Below, in pieces: positions 50,940 through 59,657 of a stretch of DNA of 64,000 nucleotides. The notes under the pieces are model-generated. The model did not search any database and was not told the DNA's origin. It was given only the letters and a program-made list of their open reading frames with translations. The position numbers were made by a program, and so were the translations under genes. The stretch is from contig NZ_JALRNF010000037.1 in NCBI RefSeq assembly GCF_030272895.1, positions 1-64,000 on the forward strand, written 5' to 3'. The stretch comes from Pseudomonas sp. BGr12. GTDB lineage: Bacteria; Pseudomonadota; Gammaproteobacteria; Pseudomonadales; Pseudomonadaceae. The stretch's first letter is position 1; every line of letters begins with the position of its first letter.

Positions 50940-53024
50940 TCAGTCCACCGCCAGGCTTTCGCGGGCCCGCTCGATATCGACGATGAAGCGCTCGGCCGGC
51001 ATCGGCTGACCGAGCAGATACCCCTGCAACGAATCGCAACCCAGGCGCGTGAGGAAGTTCTGCTGACGGTCGGTTTCCACCCCTTCGGCGACAATCCGCA
51101 AGCCCAGCGCCTGGCCCAGGGCGACGATGGCCGAGACGATCGCCGCGTCATCGCTGTCCTGCTCCAGGTCGCGGACAAAACCACGGTCGATCTTCAGCTC
51201 GTTGGCCGGCAGGCGCTTGAGGTACATCAGGCTCGAATAGCCGGTGCCGAAATCGTCGATGGACAGGTCGACGCCCATGTCCGAGAGCTTCTGCAAGACC
51301 TCGAGGCTGGCATCGGCATCGTGCATGGCCGTGGTTTCGGTGATCTCCAGGGTCAGGCTGTTGGCCGGCAACTGGTGACGAGCCAACACCCGGGCGACGC
51401 TGTCGACCAGCCCGGCATGGCAGAACTGGATGGCCGAGAGATTGACCGCCATGCGCCAGTCGCTGTAGCCCTGGTCGATCCAGGCACGCATCTGCCGGCA
51501 GGCTTCGTCCAGCACCCACTCGCCGATGGGGATGATCAACCCGGTCTTTTCCGCCAGCACGATAAAGCGATCCGGCAGCAGCAGACCATGCTGCGGGTGC
51601 TCCCAGCGCAGCAGCGCCTCGGCGCCGATGGGCTGGCAATGCCGGGCGTCGAACTTGGGCTGGTAGAACAAGCGGAACTGGCGCTGGTCCAGCGCGGTGC
51701 GCAAGTCTTGCAGCAGTTGCAGTTGCAGGCGCGCGTTGCTGTTCATCGACACATCGAAGAAGCTGTAGCCGTTCTTGCCGGCGCTCTTGGCGTGGTACAT
51801 CGCCGCATCGGCATTGCGCAGCAACTCGTGCTGGTCCTGGCCGTTGCCTGGGTAGAGCACGATACCGATGCTCGCGGAAATCTGCAGGTTCTGCTCGGCC
51901 ACGCGGAAAGTCCGGGAAATCAGATTGACCTGCTTGGCCGCGACGCTCACCGCATCGTCGGCATCCTGCAACTCCACCAGCAGCACGAACTCATCGCCGC
52001 CGATACGCGCCAGGGTGTCCTGGTTGTGCAGGTGGCCGCGCAGGCGCTGGGCGACCTCCTTGAGCAGCAGGTCGCCCATATGGTGGCCGAAGGCATCGTT
52101 GACCGGCTTGAAGCCATCCAGATCGATGAACATCAGCGCAAAACAGCCGCCCTGCGCCGTGACCTTGGCGATGGCCTGGTCGATACGGTCGGCCAGCAGC
52201 GTACGGTTGGGCAAGCCGGTCAGGGTGTCGTGCAGGGCCAACTGGGTCAGCTCCTGGTTGGCCAGGGTCAGCGAGCGGGCAAGCTCGGCGGTGCGCGCTT
52301 CCAGGCGGGCATCGAGCACCGAGGTCAGCAGCGCCACCGCCAGCACCGCCAGGGTGGTGATCAGCACCAGGTAATCCAGGCCGTTGCCGCTCAGGCCATT
52401 GACCAATGCGCCGCAGAAGCTGCCTTCGGGAAAGTTCGCCGCCGCCATGCCGGTGTAGTGCATGCCGACAATCGCAAAACCCATCACCACCGCCGCCGCA
52501 CCGCGGATCTGGCGGACATAGAGGGTCTGCTGGCGCAGCCGGAAGGCGATCCACAAGGCCGCCGCCGAAGCGCCCACGGCGATCACCAGCGACAGGCCGA
52601 ACAAGGTCGGGTCGTAGTCGATGCCCGGCGTCATCAACAGCGCGGCCATGCCGGTGTAATGCATGCTGCTGATGCCAGCGCCCATGATCAGCGCCCCCAG
52701 GCCCAGTTGCGTCCAGGGCAGGCTCGGCTGGCTCACCAGCCACAGGGCAAACCCCGACGACAGGCCGGCGATCAGCAGCGACAACAAGGTCAGGCCCAGG
52801 TCATAGCCCAGGGGGATCGGCAGGCTGAAGGCGAGCATGCCGATAAAGTGCATCGACCAGATGCCAAAGCCCATGGCCAGCGCGCCACCGCCGATCCACA
52901 GGTACACCGCCCGGCCCTTGGCGGTGGCGATGCGTCCGGTCAGGTCGAGCGCGGTATAGGAGGCAAGGATGGCCACGCACAGTGAAATCAACACCAGCGA
53001 AGAGGAGTAACTACCGATTAGCAT
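50940..53024 (-). CDS. mucR: MHYT-GGDEF-EAL c-di-GMP enzyme MucR
   Basis: The 694-residue inner membrane protein has a MHYT sensor with three repeats (WSMHFIGMLAF, SSMHYTGMAAL, VGMHYTGMAAA) in seven membrane segments, then a GGDEF domain with intact RIGGDEF and an EAL domain with intact AEALLRW and later DDFGTGYSS. MHYT domains are predicted to bind copper and sense NO or oxygen. MucR supplies c-di-GMP for alginate synthesis and biofilm dispersal in P. aeruginosa. Start MLIGSYSS (53024) matches homologues; a TTG five codons earlier is less likely. Confidence 0.92.
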   Translation of the reverse strand: MLIGSYSSSLVLISLCVAILASYTALDLTGRIATAKGRAVYLWIGGGALAMGFGIWSMHFIGMLAFSLPIPLGYDLGLTLLSLLIAGLSSGFALWLVSQPSLPWTQLGLGALIMGAGISSMHYTGMAALLMTPGIDYDPTLFGLSLVIAVGASAAALWIAFRLRQQTLYVRQIRGAAAVVMGFAIVGMHYTGMAAANFPEGSFCGALVNGLSGNGLDYLVLITTLAVLAVALLTSVLDARLEARTAELARSLTLANQELTQLALHDTLTGLPNRTLLADRIDQAIAKVTAQGGCFALMFIDLDGFKPVNDAFGHHMGDLLLKEVAQRLRGHLHNQDTLARIGGDEFVLLVELQDADDAVSVAAKQVNLISRTFRVAEQNLQISASIGIVLYPGNGQDQHELLRNADAAMYHAKSAGKNGYSFFDVSMNSNARLQLQLLQDLRTALDQRQFRLFYQPKFDARHCQPIGAEALLRWEHPQHGLLLPDRFIVLAEKTGLIIPIGEWVLDEACRQMRAWIDQGYSDWRMAVNLSAIQFCHAGLVDSVARVLARHQLPANSLTLEITETTAMHDADASLEVLQKLSDMGVDLSIDDFGTGYSSLMYLKRLPANELKIDRGFVRDLEQDSDDAAIVSAIVALGQALGLRIVAEGVETDRQQNFLTRLGCDSLQGYLLGQPMPAERFIVDIERARESLAVD

Positions 53025-53132
53025 GAAGGCCTTCCACAACCCAGGAACCGGGCACAGACAGGGCCCGGGGAAAAGCCGATGATTGTACTCAAGCTTTGGC
53101 GAAACGCACGGGTTTTCGCGGGTGTTCGTCGA

Positions 53133-54248
53133 CTAGCCGCAAGCCCCCGGCACCGGTAGCAATTGTATGTCGACCCGACGGTTGACCGACCGCCCCTGCT
53201 CACTCTCGTTGCTGGCAATCGGCTGACTGGCGGCCAAGCCCTGCACTACAAAACAACTGTCGGGAATGTCGCCCATGCGCTGTATCCACTCGCGTACTGC
53301 CAGGGCCCGGTCCTGCGACAGTCGGAGGTTCTTGTCCGGGGCTCCGCTGGCATCGGTGTGTCCGGAGATAACGATCATCCGGCCTGGCTGAAACTTGATG
53401 TCGGCCAGGGCATTGACCAGCGCCTTGGTGGACCCGGCCTTGAACTCGGCACTGCCGGCATCGAACAGGCGCAGGCTGCTCAAGCGCACGGGCTCAGGCA
53501 CCCCCCGTACGCGGTCCTGGCCGCTCAGCAGGTACTGCCAGCCCGCCCAACCAGCCAGGGCCAGACAGCTGGCCACTGCAAGCAACCACAAACCCCAGGG
53601 CCTTCGTCGGCTTGCAAGGCGAAACATCGGCAAGTCGGCAGTACGCGGGGGCGTAACGACCATGATCGGCGTCACGGGTGTCGATGCTTCTCCCCTGACC
53701 GACGCCAGCACTGTCGCCGTGGGGCTGTGCGACAACTCAAGGCGCTGCACAAGAATTGCGACCTGTTGACGCAACGTCTGCAACGAAAGCATCGGGGTTC
53801 GCACCTGGCGCTCCAGCAGCGTGCCCAGGTACTCAAGTGCGCTGCCCAGTCCCATGAGTGCAGGCAGACTGTCCGGCTTCAGATCCAGGGTACGCACCAG
53901 TGACTGCATTTGCGCGAACAGCCAGAACAGGATGTCCAGGCGATCCGCCGATCTCGACGGCCATAGCCGCGCCCACTCGTTGCCAAGCGTTTCCAGCAGG
54001 GCCACGCCCTCGGTCATGCCCTCCAGGCCATGGCGTTGGCTTCGCGCCAACACGAATGCAGCGGCTGTCTGCAACTCCGCCCCATTCTTGTCGAACAATG
54101 CCAGGCACAGTTGCTCCACCCGCAGCCAGTCGACGTCCGGGCAGGCCGGGTGGCCCAGTTTGGCAAGTTCGCTACGCAACAGGGTGAACTCCCTGTAACC
54201 GCCGGGATCGCCGCCGATTCGAAGATGCATCTCAAATAGTGCCGTCAT
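53133..54248 (-). CDS. type VI secretion TssA-like N-domain fused to OmpA domain
   Basis: The 371-residue protein has an ImpA_N/VasL-like N-terminal domain (about 5-110, HLRIGGDPGGYREFTLLRSE, then LETLGNEWARLWPSR), a helical middle, a transmembrane segment (about 216-238) and a C-terminal OmpA-type peptidoglycan-binding domain with MIVISGHTDASGAPDKN and LRLSQDRALAVREWI. It could anchor the T6SS to the wall, replacing the OmpA domain often fused to TssL. Start is ATG 54248; a GTG three codons earlier is possible. Confidence 0.78.
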   Translation of the reverse strand: MTALFEMHLRIGGDPGGYREFTLLRSELAKLGHPACPDVDWLRVEQLCLALFDKNGAELQTAAAFVLARSQRHGLEGMTEGVALLETLGNEWARLWPSRSADRLDILFWLFAQMQSLVRTLDLKPDSLPALMGLGSALEYLGTLLERQVRTPMLSLQTLRQQVAILVQRLELSHSPTATVLASVRGEASTPVTPIMVVTPPRTADLPMFRLASRRRPWGLWLLAVASCLALAGWAGWQYLLSGQDRVRGVPEPVRLSSLRLFDAGSAEFKAGSTKALVNALADIKFQPGRMIVISGHTDASGAPDKNLRLSQDRALAVREWIQRMGDIPDSCFVVQGLAASQPIASNESEQGRSVNRRVDIQLLPVPGACG

Positions 54249-54270
54249 CCAGCCCACTTCCCTTTCAGGT

Positions 54271-54702
54271 TCACGACTTCGACAAGTACTGCTGTCGCTT
54301 CAGGTGACGCACCAGTACATTGCCCTCGGGTGCCAGCGTCGTAGCAAACGACATTCGCTCACCGCCTGTGAGTTGCACATCGAGGCGATATTCAAGGTGG
54401 CCAGGCTGTGCTTGCGCCAGCAGGTCAACACTCACCGCTGCCAGGCGTGGCTCGTACCTGAGCAGGGTATCGACCAGGGTGTGCATCAGCCGGTGCGCCG
54501 TGGCGGGAAGCCCCTGCAGGACCATGCCCATGTCAGGCAGACCGTAGTCCGGCAGGTGGCTGAGCGTGCCGGCGCGGCTGTTGAGGATGCGTTGCAGATT
54601 ATCCAGCACCGACAAGGTCAATTGGTCCTCTTCGGCGACCTGATCGAGCGCCAGTTCACCGTCGAAATTTTGCAGGAGCACTTCATAAAGCGATGGATTC
54701 AC
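54271..54702 (-). CDS. tssE: T6SS baseplate subunit TssE (gp25-like)
   Basis: The 143-residue protein has the gpW/gp25 lysozyme-like fold without catalytic residues: VLDNLQRILNSRAGTLSHLPDYGLPD is the diagnostic stretch (about 32-57), followed by RYEPRLAAVSVDLL. It is a baseplate wedge component. It overlaps tssJ by 4 bp. Confidence 0.92.
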   Translation of the reverse strand: MNPSLYEVLLQNFDGELALDQVAEEDQLTLSVLDNLQRILNSRAGTLSHLPDYGLPDMGMVLQGLPATAHRLMHTLVDTLLRYEPRLAAVSVDLLAQAQPGHLEYRLDVQLTGGERMSFATTLAPEGNVLVRHLKRQQYLSKS

Positions 54703-55244
54703 TTCGTCTGCTCCCTATTCCTGGGGCGTAGGGCCAGGCGATCCTCGCTCAGCTCGATCACTCGCGGCCGGTCCGGATCGAGGTCGTTGCGGCTCAGGGT
54801 CAGGCGCCAGGTGTCCTGGTCTGAGTCGGGCGTTCGAAACAACGCTACCACCGTGACGAACGCTGCGCCCGAATCCAGGGGTATGCTCATCTGAGCACCT
54901 TCACCGGGTTTGACCACCACGGCCCGTTCATCCAGCAGGTCGGCGCCCAGCACCCTGTTGCCACTGTGCAACAGGTCGTCGTAGGTCGCCCGCTCCATGG
55001 CCTTGCGCTCGCGCAATTGATAGATACGCACCATGGTCGGCACTGACAGGTCGCTCATATCCGTCACGTCCCTGTTCGTGGCTGCCCGCCCACTGAAATC
55101 CAGATGAAGCGTTTTGACCTGTGTGTAGAAAATGGCCCGGGCTGTGGATGTGCTGCTGTCGGTCAGGGTCTGGGTCAGACCGCAGCCGCCGAGCAATGCC
55201 GCCAGCGCGACCAGCCACACTGCATTAGAAACCGTACGCCACAT
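54699..55244 (-). CDS. tssJ: T6SS outer membrane lipoprotein TssJ
   Basis: The 181-residue lipoprotein has lipobox LGGC (Cys about 21) and the TssJ transthyretin-like pattern: VPTMVRIYQLRERKAMERATYDDLL (about 72-96), GADLLDERAVVVKPGE and FVTVVALFRTPD. It binds the C-terminus of TssM in the membrane complex. Start 55244 overlaps tssG by 20 bp. Confidence 0.92.
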   Translation of the reverse strand: MWRTVSNAVWLVALAALLGGCGLTQTLTDSSTSTARAIFYTQVKTLHLDFSGRAATNRDVTDMSDLSVPTMVRIYQLRERKAMERATYDDLLHSGNRVLGADLLDERAVVVKPGEGAQMSIPLDSGAAFVTVVALFRTPDSDQDTWRLTLSRNDLDPDRPRVIELSEDRLALRPRNREQTK

Positions 55245-56277
55245 GATGTATCTCCCTGATCCGAGGGTTGCTCTGCAGGCCGCTGTAACGGCCGAGGTTG
55301 ATGGTGAGGGTGTCGCGCCGAGCCGCCTGCCTGGGGGCATTTCCCAACCCCAGCACAGCGGTCATGCCCAACAGCACCGGGGCCTGCCCCAACACAGCGG
55401 GTGGAAGGCTGTGCACCGGGAGCGACAATTGCAGCCTGGCGGTACAACGCCACCCCAGGTACACCCGAAGCAACACCAGCAGGTCGCTGTGCAATGCGCC
55501 TGCGGGCAACCAACCGCGCGCTTCCTCCTGATCCTCGGTGAACAGCTCCAGGTGCAGCTCACTGTTGGCGTCATGGCCGACCCGCCCTAACGGGACACGT
55601 TGCGCCAGGCCGGTCGGATGGCGGCGGGACAGACCGGCCGGCTGCGCCAGGATGATTTTTCGTGGCCAGTGCGCGGTGACTACGGTCCGGGTTTTGGGGG
55701 CCAAGAGTTTGACCAGGGCCGCGATACCTTCGGCATTGCGCGTCGGTAGCCGCATAACGCCGAGCAATGCCAGAAAGCGTGACATTGGCGTGGCGATCCG
55801 CTCGCCGGTCCCTGGAATGCCCAGACCGACAAGCCCCAGCAGGCACTGGGAAGTCGCATCGCCGCCGCCTGCCTGGAACGTGGCGGGATACGAGTACTTG
55901 CGCCAGATGCGGTAAAACTGGGTAAAGATCCTGTGATTGAATATATCCAGAAAGGCTTCGAGCGCCTGGTGCCCCTCCCGACGTTGGGCAATGTCGTCCA
56001 GGTAGGCCGTCGGCAAGGGTGAATCGACCCCATACAGCCCAAGCAAACGGGTCCGTACCGTGGCCGGATGCCGGCCCATTTCAATGGCCTTCAGCTCGCC
56101 AGCCGGAAACCCCATGCCAGGGTGAGGCCGAAAGCGCACCGGATCATCAGCCGGGTGTGTGCTGCTGCCCAGGGGTGAATGGTCGGGCATCATTTGCTCC
56201 AGCAACTGGCAAAAGCGAAACAGATTGGCTTCGCTCACCCGCCCTCGCAGCGCTTGCAATACGTCGTCGACCTTCAT
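55225..56277 (-). CDS. tssG: T6SS baseplate subunit TssG
   Basis: The 350-residue protein has the TssG pattern: FRFCQLLEQMMPDHSPLG, RLLGLYGVDSPLPTAYLDDI, ALEAFLDIFNHRIFTQFYRIWRKY (about 105-128), and a late LGRVGHDANSELHLEL. It forms the baseplate wedge with TssE, F and K. It overlaps tssF by 4 bp. Confidence 0.93.
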   Translation of the reverse strand: MKVDDVLQALRGRVSEANLFRFCQLLEQMMPDHSPLGSSTHPADDPVRFRPHPGMGFPAGELKAIEMGRHPATVRTRLLGLYGVDSPLPTAYLDDIAQRREGHQALEAFLDIFNHRIFTQFYRIWRKYSYPATFQAGGGDATSQCLLGLVGLGIPGTGERIATPMSRFLALLGVMRLPTRNAEGIAALVKLLAPKTRTVVTAHWPRKIILAQPAGLSRRHPTGLAQRVPLGRVGHDANSELHLELFTEDQEEARGWLPAGALHSDLLVLLRVYLGWRCTARLQLSLPVHSLPPAVLGQAPVLLGMTAVLGLGNAPRQAARRDTLTINLGRYSGLQSNPRIREIHHVAYGF

Positions 56278-58064
56278 CCGGGCACTCGCTGGCTGTGATT
56301 CTCACGCCATTGCAGGCACTTGCCGGTCGGTTGCAGGATCAGGGTGAGCTGATTGAACAGATGGATATCGGCGTACAGGGCGAAGAAGCGATTGAGCATC
56401 TCGCCAAACAGACTGATGTCACCCTCACCGCAGAAGCCATTGGCATCCAGGGTGACCTCGATGTCCACCCCGCGCAGCAGGAAGCCTTTTTCGAAACGCT
56501 GGATCAGGTGATGCTTGACCTCGACGATGGCCTCCAGGCGCCGACGGTTGAGTTCACTGCCCTTCCAGTCGTACAGCGCCAGGGTGCCGCGTAGCACTTC
56601 GGCGTTATCGAGCATGGGCAGGAAGTTCGAGCCCAGGTGACTGAGCACCCGCCAGTGAAAGCGATCCCGGCTGGGTGGATAACAGGGCAAGGTCGGCGCA
56701 CAGAGGTTGCGCACCCGCAGATTGACCTGGCTGGTGTGCACCTGGGTCTCCAGCAAGGTGCTTTGCAGCGCCTTGCGCGGTAGCTGGCCATTGGTGCCGG
56801 TCAAGCACAATGACAACTTCTCGCCCTTGCCCGCCAGCGCCTGCTTGTCGAAGCCCTCCCCGCCCAGGATCAACCAGGTATCGTGCAAACCATTGGCACC
56901 CCGGCGCAGGCGCGTATGGAAGTAACGCTCCGGCGCCTGGTCACGCAGCATGCCGCCCTTGTGGCGAAAACTGGTAAAGGGCACGTATTCGTGGCGCACC
57001 TCATCTTCCGAGGCGGTGACCTGGTCCACCGAGTAGATCTCGGTATGGCCGTCCTGCAGGCGCATCGGCCGGAGCAGGTAATCGCTCTGCAATGGGTCGG
57101 TGCTCAGCGGGTCGGCTTCCAGGGGGAACAGATTGATCACCGGCACGGCATGCAGGCGAAGGTGTTCGGTACCGGGTACAAACCCATGGGGCCATGCCGT
57201 GTCGAACACCACCTCGAGCTCGAACCAGGGGGTACCTGCCTCGGGCGTCATCTGCTCCAGCCCGCACAGGCTCACGAACATGAACTTCTCGCGAAAGGTG
57301 AAGTACTCCAGCAGTAGTTGGTAGCCACTGAAGGCGCTGTCGCCCTTGGGCCACAGTCGGTCCTCGTCGGCAAAACCCTTGGGCACGAAGCGTGCGTGCA
57401 GTGCGCGGCGACCGTCTTGCCCAGGCAGCCTCAGGTATATCGTCTGCGTGTTCAACGTCAGCGCCTGGTGCAACGCACTGGCCAGCGCGGCGTCGGCGTT
57501 GAGGTAAAGCGTCAGGGCGCTGAGGTCGACCTGGCTCCAGTCACTCAACGGCCCGCAGGCAAAGCGCAAGCGCAGTAACGAACGTCCATCGGGCTCGTGG
57601 TCAAGTCGCACCGACTCCAGCGCCAGGGGCTGCAGCTTCAGGTCCTGGGTGGTGGTGTAACGACAACGGGTCTGGCGCGGCCCGATGGGATGCGACAACA
57701 CCTCGAAGCCCTTGGCAATCACCATATCGCACTTCATCTGCGCCAGCTCCGGTTGCAACTCGATGATCGCCAGCGACGGGATGGTGCGCAGGTAATGGGG
57801 CCACAGCAGGCTGACCAGGCCTTCGGTCAACTCCGGCAGGTCGTCGTCGAGTTTCTCGCGCAGCCGTCCCATCAGAAAGGCAAAACCCTCGAACAAGCGC
57901 TCGACATAAGGGTCGTCCGCCCCGGGGCGATCCAGGTTCAGTTGGGCGGCACGGTCAGGGAAGGCTTGAGCAAACTCCTTGCCCGCCTCGCGCAGATAGC
58001 GCATCTCGGCATCGAAATAGCGCAGGGTCAGATTGTCGGTGTTCACAGTGAAAATCCTGGTCAC
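56274..58064 (-). CDS. tssF: T6SS baseplate subunit TssF
   Basis: The 596-residue protein has the TssF/VasA start: YFDAEMRYLREAGKEFAQAFP, then PYVERLFEGFAFLMGRLREKLDDDLPEL (about 52-79) and LLWPHYLRTIPSLAI. The C-terminal GFLLRGVDIEVTLDANGF and LFGEMLNRFFALYADI are typical. It is the largest baseplate wedge protein. Confidence 0.94.
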   Translation of the reverse strand: MTRIFTVNTDNLTLRYFDAEMRYLREAGKEFAQAFPDRAAQLNLDRPGADDPYVERLFEGFAFLMGRLREKLDDDLPELTEGLVSLLWPHYLRTIPSLAIIELQPELAQMKCDMVIAKGFEVLSHPIGPRQTRCRYTTTQDLKLQPLALESVRLDHEPDGRSLLRLRFACGPLSDWSQVDLSALTLYLNADAALASALHQALTLNTQTIYLRLPGQDGRRALHARFVPKGFADEDRLWPKGDSAFSGYQLLLEYFTFREKFMFVSLCGLEQMTPEAGTPWFELEVVFDTAWPHGFVPGTEHLRLHAVPVINLFPLEADPLSTDPLQSDYLLRPMRLQDGHTEIYSVDQVTASEDEVRHEYVPFTSFRHKGGMLRDQAPERYFHTRLRRGANGLHDTWLILGGEGFDKQALAGKGEKLSLCLTGTNGQLPRKALQSTLLETQVHTSQVNLRVRNLCAPTLPCYPPSRDRFHWRVLSHLGSNFLPMLDNAEVLRGTLALYDWKGSELNRRRLEAIVEVKHHLIQRFEKGFLLRGVDIEVTLDANGFCGEGDISLFGEMLNRFFALYADIHLFNQLTLILQPTGKCLQWRENHSQRVPG

Positions 58065-58070
58065 TCGGGT

Positions 58071-59657
58071 TTAGCCGCACAGCACGGCGGCGCGTACAGG
58101 GTCGATGGCTACCAGTCCGGCCAGCAGGGCGTCCATTCGCCGAGCCAGCGCAGGCTTGTCGACATCGTTGCGTTGCGACCTCAGGCGCAGCAGCTTCAGC
58201 AGGCGCGCCTTGACCTCAAAATCAAGCGCTGGCTCCCACTCGGTCATAGCCTGGCGCCGGGCAGTGACCTCAAGGTCGTCGAGCAGGTGGACGGCAAGTT
58301 CGCTCTTGCCGTATTGCTCGGCGACCCGCGCCATCAGCAGGCGCAGCAGCCAACGTTGGCGTCCGCTGCGCACCTCGGGGCGCGCGGCGAGCCAGCCCAG
58401 CGCCCGCTCGACCCCTTCGCTGTCGGCCTGCGCCAGGGCTTCGTCTTCCAGGGCGAGGATTTCGCTGTCCGCCGAGGCAGGTGCAATCGCCGGCGCAGCC
58501 AACCACTGCGCGGAGCGATTGGCGCTGACCTGCTGGGTGATCCACTCGCGGGTGGTCGGCTCGGCGAACGGGCTTGCGTCGCTCCAGCTCTGCAGCTCCA
58601 GGCCTGGCAGGCGCTCGAGGAACATGCCCAGGTCGCGTTCGACGATATCCGCCCAGCTGCCTGCCGGCGCGGGTTGCTTGCCCAGTGCCTGATGCAGGTA
58701 CCATTGCAGGTCCAGCCAGAAGTGGTTCACGCCCTCGGCAAAGACCTTCTCTACCTGAACAAGCAGTTCATCCCAGCGCTGTTGCAGGTACAAGCGCTTG
58801 AGTTGCGCCCGGTATTCGCTGCGCGGCGGTGCCAGACGGGTGATGCCGTTGGCATCCTGCGGCGGGGGCTGGTGCACCGTGTCCCAGCGCAGGCTTTTCA
58901 TCAAACGGTGTGCCGCCAGCCAGCCCTCGGGCTGTTCGCGCAGGTAGCCGGCCATCAATCGACCGGCGTCCAGCAGGTCGCGTCCGGACTGGATGGCCGC
59001 GACACTCGGGCCGGCGACGTGAACACTCGATACCTGACTGGCACTGGTCTGCGGTACCACCGCGTCGACACCGCCACTTTGCGTCAGGCGTATGGACAGC
59101 GCACTGCACAGTCCGCCCAGGCTCGGGCGCTGGTCCTGCGGCCAGGCAGCAAGACCGTGCTCCAGCCAGGCCAGTGCCGCGACCGTACATTGCGCTTCGA
59201 CCTTCACTACTTGCGGAAAACGCGACAGGCAATCGAGTACCTTGGCGCTGGCCAGCCACTCCAGGGCTGCCTTGCGGCCGTTGGGCCGGGTCGGCAGTAC
59301 CGTGGCCGGATAACGCTCGATCAGTGCGGCCAGCAGGTTGAGCCCATCGGCGAGACCGGCTTCGCCGTCCCTGTGCAAACGCGCCCAGAGGTAATAGGTG
59401 ACCACCCGCAGGTCCTTGCAGGTCTGGCTGAGCAACTGCTGGGCCAGTTGCACGACCCGCTCGGTGTCCGCTCCGGAAAGCTTGTTGACCTCCGCGCGCA
59501 TGCGCTGGAAATCGTCGTTGTAGCCTGGGTCCTGCCCCACGGGCTCATGCTCGCTGATGGGCTGCAACCAAGCCTCCCAGCGTTGCCCCTGGTCACGGGC
59601 AAGCGCCAGTGGATCCCGGTCGCCCAGGCAAGTTTCGATCAATGACTGCAGGTTCAT
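58071..59657 (-). CDS. tssA: T6SS cap/assembly protein TssA (ImpA family)
   Basis: The 528-residue protein has an ImpA_N domain (about 35-145) with PISEHEPVGQDPGYNDDFQ and DLRVVTYYLWARLHRDG. A middle domain and a long C-terminal VasJ/TssA domain with ALGWLAARPEVRSGRQRWLL, ending near 525, follow. TssA organises sheath polymerisation and sheath-tip stabilisation. It overlaps tssM by 4 bp. Confidence 0.9.
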   Translation of the reverse strand: MNLQSLIETCLGDRDPLALARDQGQRWEAWLQPISEHEPVGQDPGYNDDFQRMRAEVNKLSGADTERVVQLAQQLLSQTCKDLRVVTYYLWARLHRDGEAGLADGLNLLAALIERYPATVLPTRPNGRKAALEWLASAKVLDCLSRFPQVVKVEAQCTVAALAWLEHGLAAWPQDQRPSLGGLCSALSIRLTQSGGVDAVVPQTSASQVSSVHVAGPSVAAIQSGRDLLDAGRLMAGYLREQPEGWLAAHRLMKSLRWDTVHQPPPQDANGITRLAPPRSEYRAQLKRLYLQQRWDELLVQVEKVFAEGVNHFWLDLQWYLHQALGKQPAPAGSWADIVERDLGMFLERLPGLELQSWSDASPFAEPTTREWITQQVSANRSAQWLAAPAIAPASADSEILALEDEALAQADSEGVERALGWLAARPEVRSGRQRWLLRLLMARVAEQYGKSELAVHLLDDLEVTARRQAMTEWEPALDFEVKARLLKLLRLRSQRNDVDKPALARRMDALLAGLVAIDPVRAAVLCG

